Assembly (NCBI GenBank): GCA_958295665.1
Contig: OY282558.1
Location: 329,193,106-329,257,105 of the forward strand
DNA length: 64,000 nucleotides
Reading direction: 5' to 3'
From: Tipula vernalis
Lineage: Eukaryota; Arthropoda; Insecta; Diptera; Tipulidae
Program-made: the position numbers and the translations under genes
The notes under the pieces: generated by a model
The model's database searches: none
What the model saw: only the letters and a program-made list of their open reading frames with translations
Told to the model about the DNA's origin: nothing
Shown: positions 22,110 to 32,252 of the stretch, in pieces
Numbering within the stretch: the first letter of the stretch is position 1
Layout of the letters: every line of letters starts with the position of its first letter

Positions 22110-23074
22110 ATGAAAATGTCGTCATGTAATATGTGCTCTACAAACATCACAAAGGCGAAATTCCCTGCCATAAATTGTGCCGGTCCATGCAAGAAATTAT
22201 TTCACATCAGGTGTGCCCAGATTTCCGATGATCTCATGCTACGCATTAAAAATCGCTCCGAAAGCTGGTTGTGGTTAAAGTGCCGTGATACCTCAAACCA
22301 GTCACTTATTGAGGGTGAGGACGATGTTTCCGATGCTAATATTGTTCTTCCAAGTTTATCTGATATCATGGTCCAGCTAAAATGCATGGATAGGAAACTT
22401 TCAGCTCTTGAAGCGTTGAAAGCCATGGTAACGTCACTGGTATCTGCAAACAAAGAACTGAAAACCAGAGTTGACAAACTAGAATCACAACTACTAAGCA
22501 ACACCACAAAACTAAATCTTCTTGAAGCTGAAAACGATAAACCCAACCAACAGCAGAATGCTAGCAGCATAACAATAACAAGCCTTCCCATCAATCATGG
22601 CGATATTCGTGGTGTAATCATTAATACAATTAAGAAACTTGGAGTGGAAATCAACACTGATGACAAAAACAAAAATCAAATACAAATCTGGAACCAGGAA
22701 GTAAGAACAACATGTCAAAGCCAGTTTTAAAAAGTTTTTTTATTGTTAAACTTAAAACTGTGGAACTAAAAAACAATATATTGGCACAAACAAAAAAACA
22801 CAAAACACTATCCTGTAAAGATCTTGATGTTAGTTTGCCAGTGAACCACCCGATGCAACGTATATTTGTCATGCACTACTTGACACCGTTCCAAAGCAAG
22901 CTATATCATGAAGCTAAAAACATAAAATTGAAGTACAATTACAAATTTTTATGGTGCAAAAATGGTCAAATTTACTTACGGAATTCCGAGGGATCAAATG
23001 CTCATCGAATACAATCATTTAGTGATATTTTTCGGGTTGCAAGTAGTCATCATCCAATTGAAAATGCTGATTAG
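22110..23074 (+). pseudogene. LINE ORF1: PHD-like finger, coiled coil, FP25K-like C domain
   Basis: The first frame (22110-22730) has a Cys/His finger of PHD type (CNMCSTNITKAKFPAINC, then CKKLFHIRC and a final Cys after SWLWLK), then a predicted coiled coil (LSALEALKAMVTSLVSANKE, KTRVDKLESQL). The frame changes between 22680 and 22735. The second part (to 23074) contains FVMHYLTPFQSKLYHEAKN and YKFLWCKNGQIYLRNSEGS, which match the C-terminal domain shared with baculovirus FP25K-type proteins and many insect LINE ORF1s. The protein would be the RNA-binding partner of ORF2. Confidence 0.72.
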
Positions 23075-23553
23075 AATATCGTTATCGATTCTAAAATTAG
23101 GGAAAATGACAGTCAAGAAATCATCCTGGATTCTTATGCTTTTTAAATTGTTAAGTATAATAATTTATTTGCCTGTACAAGCTCAATTTTTATCTTTTAT
23201 TGTGATTTTGTTCCATTTTATTTCGATTCCACCACTTTTATTGTTTATTTACATTACTTTTACAGTTTCAATTTTGATTATTATTTTGTGTTTAGTTTCC
23301 GTAACGTTGGCAACATTGAATATTAATGCATTGCATGTAAAGCACAATAGAAATTATTTTTTAGCGCTTTACTCGTTTTTTATTTTTTCTAAAACTATTT
23401 CTAATCTTTATGTCTACATTAAGTATCCTATTATTAAACGTACTAATATACTATATTTAACAGGTTATTTTACGATTATTACTGAAATTTTAATTATTTT
23501 CGCTCTTTTTATCATTTTCATTGTATGTAAAATATTATTGATTCGCATTCGTT
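23075..23553 (+). other. T-rich inter-ORF spacer of the LINE
   Basis: A 480-bp spacer between ORF1 and ORF2. An open frame through it encodes mostly Ile, Leu and Phe because the DNA is T-rich; I do not regard it as a gene. Confidence 0.5.
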
Positions 23554-25452
23554 ATGAGTAGTGAATATAGTATATTACACCAAAATATTCGAAGTTTAAG
23601 AGCAAATTTTGATATATTTAGTACGTTTATAGCCAGTCTAAAAACTCAACATGATTTGATTTTTGTTTCTAAAATCTGGATTTATTCGCACGAAATTACA
23701 GAATTCAATTTGCCGAATTACAATTTTAAAGCTTGCTGTAATGATAATTACCGCGCCGGTGGAGTTGGTGTATTTATAAATAAAAAGTATACATTTGTAA
23801 CATGTTATATTAGTAATTGGAGTTCAGCTGATGTCCTTAGTTTAAACATTCAGTTAGATAAAGATTTTTGGACTTTTCTATGTTTTTACCGCTTTTGTAA
23901 TAGCGATCTTAACGTTTTTTGTAATGATTTGGATAATTTGCTGGATACAATTAACAATAATAATATAGTTATCTTAGGTGATCTTAATATCAATATATTA
24001 GACAACGTAAGTAGTTTCAACTACCAAACAATGCTTGCATCATATGGATTCCTCAGTGTCTCAAACAATCCAACTAGGAAACTATCATGTCTAGATCATG
24101 TATTTGTGAAATCCAATAATACTTACAATTTTAGTATTGATAACTTACCTATTCATTTTTCGGATCATAATTTAATTACACTTAATATTTTTGCATCATC
24201 GAAAAGACCTGTTGCATGTTATGCGGAAAGTATTTCTAAAGTAAATTATGACAAACTTAGAGATCGTCTCCTAGTGGAAAACTGGAACCTTGTTTATTGT
24301 GAAAAGGATTGCAATACAGCATTCAACATTTTCTTCAAAATTCTCAATTATCATATTGATTTTTCCAAAGACACAATTACAAATCGCAATAATAAGAAGT
24401 TAAAGCCCTGGATGAATTCTTACCTTTTATGTCAAATTAATAAACTAAAACATTTTTCAAAAAAACTAAGAAAATATCCTAATAGCGCTCGGTTAAAAAA
24501 TTATGTTCAAAAACTTTCTAAACGCGTAAATATTAATGTTAAACGGGTTAAAAGATTATATTATAAAAATAAATTTGAATTAATTGGAAATAATCCTAAG
24601 CTTATGTCGAAGGAAATTGACGATATTTTGGGTAGAGGTACATATAAAAACCAGATAACGCATATTTATAAAAATCAATCAAATACTCTACTTACTGATA
24701 ATCAAAATATATGTAATGAGTTTAATAATTTTTTTATAAATGTATCTTCAGAGCCAACTTCTGAAATTATTCTTAATAGTACTAATAACAGTGTAGAGCA
24801 AAAACGGTTTATTCTTGGAAACCGAGAAAATTATGGTACTTCTTGCTATTTTGAGGAAATCAATTCTTTAGAGATTCTATCTGAAATTCAGAAGTTAAAA
24901 AACAAACACTCTAAAGGATACGATGGAGTTGATAATGTAGTTGTTAAAAACTGTGCTTGGTATTTGGTTGACATATTAAGGTTTTTATTTAATCTCGGCT
25001 TAAAGAGTGGAATTTTTCCAGTCGCTTTGAAAATAGCTGTTGTTATTCCGATTTTAAAAAAGGGTGATGCTCTGCATATGAATAATTACAGACCAATCTC
25101 CTTATTAAGTACATTTTCCAAATTATTTGAGAAATTAATTAAACGACGATTGATCTCATACCTTGGTAAAATTAAATTTTTTAATGATCACCAATTTGGA
25201 TTTACAGCTGGAAAATCTACGGAGGAAGCTCTCTTAGATTTTTTGAGTAATATTTATCTAGCCATTAACAACTCTCAAAAATGCTCCGCCGTATTTATGG
25301 ATATTTCAAAAGCTTTTGATACTGTTAACCATGGCATACTCATTACAAAATTGTCAAGTATTGGAGTTAGAGGAATGGTGTTGGATTGGTTTATCAGTTA
25401 CCTCTTACCTTCGTAATCGTAGCCAAATTGTTAAAGTTAATAACGCAAACAG
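23554..25452 (+). pseudogene. LINE ORF2: endonuclease and RT, 3' half missing
   Basis: ATG 23554 starts YSILHQNIRSLRANFDIF, the endonuclease N-terminus; ILGDLNINILD and FSDHNLI are later endonuclease blocks. RT blocks: SKGYDGVDNVVVKN, NNYRPISLLSTFSKLFEKLI, QFGFTAGKSTEEALL and the catalytic FMDISKAFDTVNHG. The frame breaks at 25398-25411 where ttacctc/ttacctt is a 7-bp tandem duplication; beyond it RNRSQIVKVNN reads in the shifted frame. At about 25452 the sequence switches abruptly to the minus-strand copy A1. The YADD half of RT, the 3' UTR and the tail are absent from the window. Confidence 0.82.
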
Positions 25453-27116
25453 TCAAGCGTCACCAGGAAGACAATCCGTCTGGAGTAGTGGTTGCGGCCT
25501 TCAGCTATCCTAACCGCCTCGATCACCTTTCGTATTGCATCCGTTGTAGACCTGCCAAGCCTAAAACCAAACTGGTTTGGCGAGAGGTCACCTGCAGCCT
25601 GGAGCGCAGCTGCTAGTCTCGGCTTGAGCAATCTTTCGAGCAGCTTGCCAGCTGTGTCTAACATACACAGTGGTCGATGGGATGTTGGATCGCGTGGGTC
25701 ACCCTTTCCCTTCGGAATTAACACTAGTCTGGCTCTTTTCCAACGCGTGCTGAAAACACCTGACAGCAGGCATGAGTTATACATGCTCAACAGCATATGC
25801 GGCTCATGGCAAAACACCATCTTGAGGATTTCACTAGGAATTCCGTCTAAGCCAGGGGCCTTTCCACTCTTGGCCGATAATACGGCTCTCTCCAGCTCAT
25901 CCAATGTGAAACTAGGGATCTCCTCGATATGTTCGTAGTTATCCCTCGCTCTGGTGGGGTGACTTGGAAAAAGCGTTCTAACAATTCTTTCCATGGAGGA
26001 GCTATCCATGGTGCTAGGTGATTTTTGGGCTCCCAACTTTTTCGTCACCAGCTTATAGCCTAGCCCCCACGGATCGCGGTTTAAATCGTCTCTTAGTTCT
26101 TTCCAGCAGCGAGCCTTACTGCTGTTAATCTCCCGTCTAAGCTGTTGTCGAGCCACCTTGTATTCGGATGATCTAAGGTTTGCTTCATTCCGCCTTCTTG
26201 TCCGCTGTGCCTTTCGCCTAAGCATCAGACATTTTCTCCGCAGGCCTGCGATGTCCGCAGTCCACCAATATACAGGTGGTCTGCCGTTACGTGCGTGTCT
26301 TTTAGGTATAGAGGCCTCACAGGCTGCTGTAATGCACGCCATAGTTTCATCTACCTTTGCCTCCGTAGCAGACCTTCCACTCACACCTAGGGGGTTCAGT
26401 CCTTGCGCGCCTCTGGATATTTCTTCCTTAAACCGGTCCACATTCCATCGCTGAAGGTTCCACTTTGGTACTCTGTTTTGCAGTGCGCGTCGAAGTCTTC
26501 TGCCTACATCGTACTGTATATACTGGTGGTCACTGGCAGTGTAATCCTCCATAACATGCCATCTCTGAACAAAAGGCACCAGTCCCTCGGATGCTAAGGT
26601 AATATCCGGTATCGACTCGGTGTAGCCTGGTCGGCGGAACGTGGTGGTTGCACCAATATTTAGGACAAGGAGCCCGGTCCTAGCAGCCATCTCCAAAATT
26701 AATCTGCCCCTTGTGTCCTGGTACGGCATCCCCCATTCAAGAGCCCTAGCATTGAAGTCTCCACCGATGAGGAGTTTTCCGCCCACATTCATTATTTCGT
26801 CTTCCAACCCCTCGAGCTTTCTCTGAAAGACGCCGATAGCCTCGTTCGGGGTGAAGTAGCAGCTGAAGTAGTTCACACCGGCATTCCTTATCCAAACAAA
26901 TCCCTCCCCAGCTCCGTGGCTCTCAATGTGGACGCCCGTGTTGCGGGACCAAATAGCGGCGGTACCCAGAAAGTCCGAGTACCAGGTGGACGTCTCCCTA
27001 TTTTTATATTGCTCGCTGATCAGAGCAATATCCGCGTCTGCCTCAGTCATAAGCTGCTCCAAGAGTTGGTCGGCTAGCCTGCTGCGATGTAAATTTCCCT
27101 GAAGGACGCGGGTCAT
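25453..27116 (-). pseudogene. ORF2 of A1: endonuclease and partial RT
   Basis: Starts at ATG 27116, overlapping the ORF1 stop by ATGA. It covers the whole AP-endonuclease and RT up to VFLVTLD, then runs about six foreign codons into the junction and stops. The YADD box, thumb and C-terminal zinc motif are missing, so no active RT can be made. Otherwise it has no internal stop. Confidence 0.9.
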
Positions 27117-28648
27117 AGCCGCCTTTTTGCAGCCTGAAGTGCCTGACGGTACACTTTACAGCTGCCCGAGCCTGACGTATGAGAAACGTCAGTAATTCCC
27201 TGCTCCATGCACAGAACGCAACAGCCCTGTGCAGTACACTGCTTCCTTTTATGTCCCGGGCCCATGCACTTGTAGCACAGGTTCGCTCTATCCGGTCCCT
27301 TACAGTCCCTAGCTTGGTGTCCGAAATTATGGCATTTGTAGCAGCGTGTAGTCACTACTCTTTGCCGGACTCTGCAGTTTACCCATCCAATTTTTATTTT
27401 GCCCATCTCTAGCAACCTCGCTGCCCACCTGCCCTCCATCTCAACAATGGCCACCTTTTGCCCTCGTGCGACCGGAAAGAGGGTGGTGTTCACCGTACCC
27501 ACTTTCGGGAAAGTCTGCTTCAACGCCTCTACAACCTCGGTTTTTTCCGTGCAGCTATCTATATCCCGAATCTCTAAGGAGACCGTATTACTGAGGTTTA
27601 CCACGTTACCTCCATCTCCCAAAGCTTCTCTCAGTATTCCACAAAAACCACTTTTGTCCTTAGTGTTCGGGCCTAACTCCAGTAGTAAGTCACCGGATTT
27701 TGTTTGGCGGATTCCCTTAATTTCCGTCTCAGACTCGTCTGGTTTCACCTTACTTCGGATGTCCCTTAGCACGTCCGCGTAAGTTTTTCCATCCACAGGC
27801 TTAATAAGCAGCGCCTCCGGGCGGAACTTCAGTGGCCGATTCTTCCTTGCCCTCTCCCCCTCGTTAGCAGGGTGATTGAATATGGGCGGTCTCTGTGATA
27901 AATCACGGCTTTGCAGCCTGTTTTCTTTTGCCTCGCGATTCTGTGCCGCCTTTGCCCTTTTGGACTTTTGCACCTGCCATTGTTCCGAAGCAGTACCACT
28001 TCGGGTCCTCTTGTCCTGCCCCTCGTTTAAATCGGCCGGACTTGAGGCGGGTCGTTTTTTTTTTTGCGTATTAGGGGTCCCGCGTAGATTGTCTTCTTGT
28101 GGTTTGTATATTTCCGGTTGAGACGGGCCTGGCCTTGGGGCCGATGCTTGGCCTTGTTCGCTCATCCCATACGAGATGGCGTCGATCGCTTCCTCCAGGA
28201 TGTCCAGGCCGCGCTTGACATCCATGGAAATATTTTTCTGCTTCCCAGTTGCTAATTTCATCATTTTTAGCGTGTCTCTGCATTTACGCAACAATTCTCT
28301 TATTGGATGTTCCACAATGGCAGCTCCTGCCGGGACTATTGGGGTTTGATTTGCCGACTCGAGTGACCCAGTCGCTTGATCGGTATTATTTCCAGTGCCA
28401 GCAGTGTTGCTGATAGCCCCTCCTTTTTCCGCCTCAATAGCGTTCCCCTTAGCCAGTGGTGTTTCCGCTGTATCATTCTTGTTTGATATCTGCGGCCTTG
28501 GTGTTACGGTCCTCACTGTCTGGATATCCATCGTTGACTGCGGTGGTGGAGTCCTCTGCAGGACGGCACTTCTCGCAAAAGTGATTTCCTTCTCCTTATC
28601 TGTAGCTCCGTTTGTTTGTTTGTTTGTTTGTTGTTCGAACTTATTCAT
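27113..28648 (-). CDS. ORF1 of A1, Gag-like zinc-knuckle protein
   Basis: 511 residues from ATG 28648. The upstream in-frame GTG (28669) belongs to the shared 5' UTR and is not needed. The N-terminal third is low complexity; residues about 120-150 contain LKMMKLATGKQKNISMDVKR, a block shared by all families here. The conserved central region FRPEALLIKPVDGKTYADVL is followed by three C-terminal CCHC knuckles: CYKCHNFGHQARDC, CYKCMGPGHKRKQC and CVLCMEQGITDVSHTSGSGSC (split). R1-clade ORF1 proteins typically carry three such knuckles and bind element RNA. It differs from A3 by K for Q after the first knuckle (DCKG/DCQG). Confidence 0.9.
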   Translation of the reverse strand: MNKFEQQTNKQTNGATDKEKEITFARSAVLQRTPPPQSTMDIQTVRTVTPRPQISNKNDTAETPLAKGNAIEAEKGGAISNTAGTGNNTDQATGSLESANQTPIVPAGAAIVEHPIRELLRKCRDTLKMMKLATGKQKNISMDVKRGLDILEEAIDAISYGMSEQGQASAPRPGPSQPEIYKPQEDNLRGTPNTQKKKRPASSPADLNEGQDKRTRSGTASEQWQVQKSKRAKAAQNREAKENRLQSRDLSQRPPIFNHPANEGERARKNRPLKFRPEALLIKPVDGKTYADVLRDIRSKVKPDESETEIKGIRQTKSGDLLLELGPNTKDKSGFCGILREALGDGGNVVNLSNTVSLEIRDIDSCTEKTEVVEALKQTFPKVGTVNTTLFPVARGQKVAIVEMEGRWAARLLEMGKIKIGWVNCRVRQRVVTTRCYKCHNFGHQARDCKGPDRANLCYKCMGPGHKRKQCTAQGCCVLCMEQGITDVSHTSGSGSCKVYRQALQAAKRRL

Positions 28649-28948
28649 TTTGATTCCCACGAGTAGCACGAGAAAAAACGGTCACCTACGACAGAGCTCT
28701 GCGTTATCATAGGAAGGCTATGGGTTGAAACCGAATGTCGCCAAATTCGGAGTTCACATACTCGAGACTAAGCATCCCCTTAGCCATGCAGCCGTCGGCG
28801 TATGTCGTACCACCTTGACTTGGGTTGTGCTAGTTTTTTGGTCCGCCCCGAGTATTTGATTTCCCCGGTACCTGCCATATCTGGCGGGCTTTCCCCTATC
28901 CGCCACCTGGGGAGGCGCCCGATGGGGGAACTAGCAAACCCCACACGG

Positions 28949-28949
<1 letters not shown>

Positions 28950-28993
<44 letters not shown>
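28950..28993. repeat. (TAA)n array between A1 and B1
   Basis: About 44 bp of TAA repeat, followed by 35 T (28994-29028), the poly(A) tail of B1 read on the other strand. Confidence 0.95.
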
Positions 28994-29028
<35 letters not shown>

Positions 29029-29029
<1 letters not shown>

Positions 29030-30678
29030 TGGGGGAGGTGAAAATGCATTTACGCACATCGTGCCGGACTCCCGTTTCCGGACTACCGACTAAAAACACC
29101 TCCCCATACTTCAATAACTAGCCTGGGACCGTTGTTCACATTACTTCAAGCTAGTTAATGTTTCCTATGCTCCATTCGAGCTACCTCCTTGTCTATGAGC
29201 CGCTATCAAGGTCAACTTTCTTTCGCCGCAAGATGTTTTCCACGTAGTGTGTCACCCGCTCCCACTCGTGCAGCCCATGGAGCATGATATCCACGGCAGT
29301 CTGCACAGACCATAGTCCCACCTCCCTCTCCAGCGAATTCCTTTGCTCCACCCAGTTTGGACACGAGAAAAACGTGTGCTCCGCGTCGTCCAGACTGCCT
29401 GGGCAGTAAAGACATTCCGCCGAATTAACCTTCCGCATCCTGTGAAGGTACGACCGGAAGTAGCCATGGCCGCTCAGAAACTGAGTCAAAAAATACCCAA
29501 CCTCACCGTGCCCCCGCTCGGTCCAATCGCTAACACTCACAATGAGCCTTGCTGTCCATCTCCCTCTTCCGTCAGTTTCCCAAACAGCTTGCCAGCACTC
29601 CATGGTGCGGGTCCTCTCCTCCAAGCTTGCTGTTTCTCTGCTTGTGTTTGGGTGTCTGAGATAAACAGCCCTCCGTTCCTTGGCCAGTAGCTCAATCGGA
29701 GCGACCCCAGCTATCACCAATACCGCCACTTCGGAGACCGTACGATAGGCCGAGGCTACCCGCAGTGCGCTCCTTCTTTGAACCTGTGCTAACCGCTTCC
29801 GGTACATCTCCCTGCTAAGCGTCTCAGCCCATATCTCTGCTCCATAGAGGAGGACCGATTGCACGGCTGACATTAAGAGCCGGCGCTTACTAGCCTTCGG
29901 ACCACCAACATTAGCCATCAGCCGACTTAAGGCTGTCACTCCCTTGGCTGCTTTATCCGCCGTCTGCCGGATCTGCTCACAAAAATTGAGTTTTGAGTCG
30001 ATCGTGATCCCAAGATATTTTGCCGCATGTTTGGTTTCCACCACTTCCCTGCCAATCCACATGGGTATGATCGTTTGGGTCCTCTTTTTCGTCAGAATGA
30101 CAATTTCGGTCTTTTCGAGGGCCAATGATAGACTATGCGCCGCCATCCAGCTCCTCACGGTCCTCATGACCTGGTTCAGCTTCAATTGGGCCTGTTTGGT
30201 ATCCCGGGCAGCAATAAGCGCCGCGACATCGTCCGCATACCCAACCAAAAGAGTCTCCTCTGGCATTTCAGCTCGCAGCAGGCCATCATAAAATGCGTTC
30301 CAGAGGTCAGGTCCCAGGACCGACCCCTGGGCCACTCCCGCGGTGACTGCCATCTTCTTCCACCCTTCCTCAGTCTCGTAGATTATGCTGCGATCACTCA
30401 GATAATCGTTTAGAATACGCAGTAAATATTCCGGTATCTGAAACGTCTGCTCAAGTGCGCTAATCAAATCCCTCCAAGCCGCGGAATTGAAGGCATTTTT
30501 CACGTCCAGGGTCACCAAAAGCACTACCCGCTTAGAGTAGTGATTATGACTTTCAGCCCTCCTAACTGCCATAACAACCTTTTGGATCGCATCAATTGTG
30601 GACCGCCCTACCCTGAAACCATACTGCCTAGGCGAGAGATCACCCGCAGCAACTATCGCAGCATTCAGTCTCTCTTTA

Positions 30679-30679
<1 letters not shown>
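29029..30679 (-). mobile_element. R1-clade LINE copy B1 (family B), 5'-truncated
   Basis: Carries only the 3' UTR and the last 60% or less of ORF2, closely matching copy B2 (52505-54153). It starts directly at (TAA)n at 30679, where B2 continues tcaacc. Ordinary 5' truncation from incomplete reverse transcription. Confidence 0.9.
29193..30679 (-). pseudogene. ORF2 fragment of B1: RT core and zinc motif
   Basis: Open from the truncation point to the stop at 29193. It has FRVGRSTIDAI, LLVTLDVKNAFNSAAW (the family otherwise has VRNAFNS, so R to K), GVAQGSVLGPDLWNAFYD, LVGYADDVAALI and the C-terminal CLYCPGSLDDAEHTFFSC. No start codon of its own and no endonuclease, so it is a dead fragment. It has a few substitutions relative to B2 and no frame break. 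Confidence 0.9.

Positions 30680-30758
<79 letters not shown>
30680..30758. repeat. (TAA)n array between B1 and A2
   Basis: About 79 bp of TAA repeat followed by 25 T (30759-30783), the tail of A2. Confidence 0.95.
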
Positions 30759-30759
<1 letters not shown>

Positions 30760-30783
30760 TTTTTTTTTTTTTTTTTTTTTTTT

Positions 30784-31723
30784 AGAGGAGGTGAAACTTT
30801 TTATAAGCTGAGTGTGGGATTCTTCACGAATGACATACCCACCAAAACACCTCCCCTCCCTCTCTCGGAGCTAGCCCGGTACTGTTTTCCACATTTCTTC
30901 AGTGCTAGTCCGTTCCTTCTAATCAATCTCAGGCGCTGCTGTCCAGTTCTCTCTTTTTCCGCTTCAACAAGTTTTCTACATATCGGGCCACTATACTCCA
31001 ATTCTCCGCACTGTGTAGCATGATCCTCACAGCAGTCTCCGGTGACCATAGGCCAAGTTCCACTTCTAGACGGTTTCTCTCCTCTTCGAATACCGTACAT
31101 GCAAAAAATGTATGCTCCGCATCATCCGTGTCCTGGCAGTGCGGACAGTCCGGTTCCGTTACAACTTTCACCTTATGTAAGTACGATCGGAAGTACCCGT
31201 GCCCGCTTAGGAACTGCGTTACATAATACCCGACCTCGCCATGTCCTCTTTCAACCCAAGGCTCCACTTCCGGGATTAGCTTCGCGGTCCATCTACCGCT
31301 GGTCTCCCGCTCCCATGACTCCTGCCAGCGGTTCATCGTGCGGGCTCTTTCAGATTTTCCAGCCGCCTCTTTGCTTACTTCCTGCGGCCTTTCATAGATG
31401 GCCTTCCTCTCCTTGGCCAGACGCTTAATTGGGATGATTCCCGCTATGACCAGTACGGCCGCCTCCGATACAGTACGGTAAGCTGAAGCCACCCGCAGCG
31501 CACCACGCCTCTGTACCTGTGCCAATCTCTTTCGGTACACTTCCTTGTCCAGAGCATCTGCCCATATTTCGGCCCCGTAAAGCAATACGGCCTGGGTTGC
31601 GGACATCATTAATTTTCGCCTGCTCGCCTTTGGCCCACCAACATTCGCCATCAGCCGCCCAAGTGCCATTACTCCTTTTGCCGCTTTGTCTGCCGCCCTT
31701 CGGATTTGTGCGAAGAAACTTAA
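30784..31723 (-). pseudogene. R1-clade LINE copy A2 (family A), short 5'-truncated fragment
   Basis: A 940-bp remnant with the 3' UTR and the last ~260 codons of ORF2 (stop at 30929). It begins just after the SFFAQIRRAADKAAKG block and includes CPHCQDTDDAEHTFFAC. It matches the corresponding part of A3 except for isolated bases, for example I for M in IAGIIPIK. At the break the element reads cttaa and then t, six or seven A, and the TAA array. Confidence 0.9.

Positions 31724-32252
<529 letters not shown>

Larger units (their letters stand above)
25453..28949 (-). mobile_element. R1-clade LINE copy A1 (family A), 3'-truncated
   Basis: The 5' UTR (28949-28649), ORF1 and first 60% of ORF2 match copies A3 and A4 almost base for base. 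The match stops at 25453, inside the codons of the RT catalytic motif. The 5' end is complete (cccacacggg at 28940-28949 on the plus strand) and abuts (TAA)n. Losing the 3' end while keeping the 5' end is opposite to ordinary LINE truncation. Confidence 0.9.

Noticed and set aside
22962..23561. A 199-residue hydrophobic frame resembling a membrane protein
   Set aside because: It overlaps the end of LINE ORF1 and the T-rich spacer; the hydrophobic residues reflect T-rich codons. No family recognised.
28649..28669. Upstream in-frame start giving MLLVG at the front of ORF1 in families A, B and C
   Set aside because: The first codon is GTG, and the sequence is part of the conserved 5' UTR. The ATG seven codons later is the likelier start.
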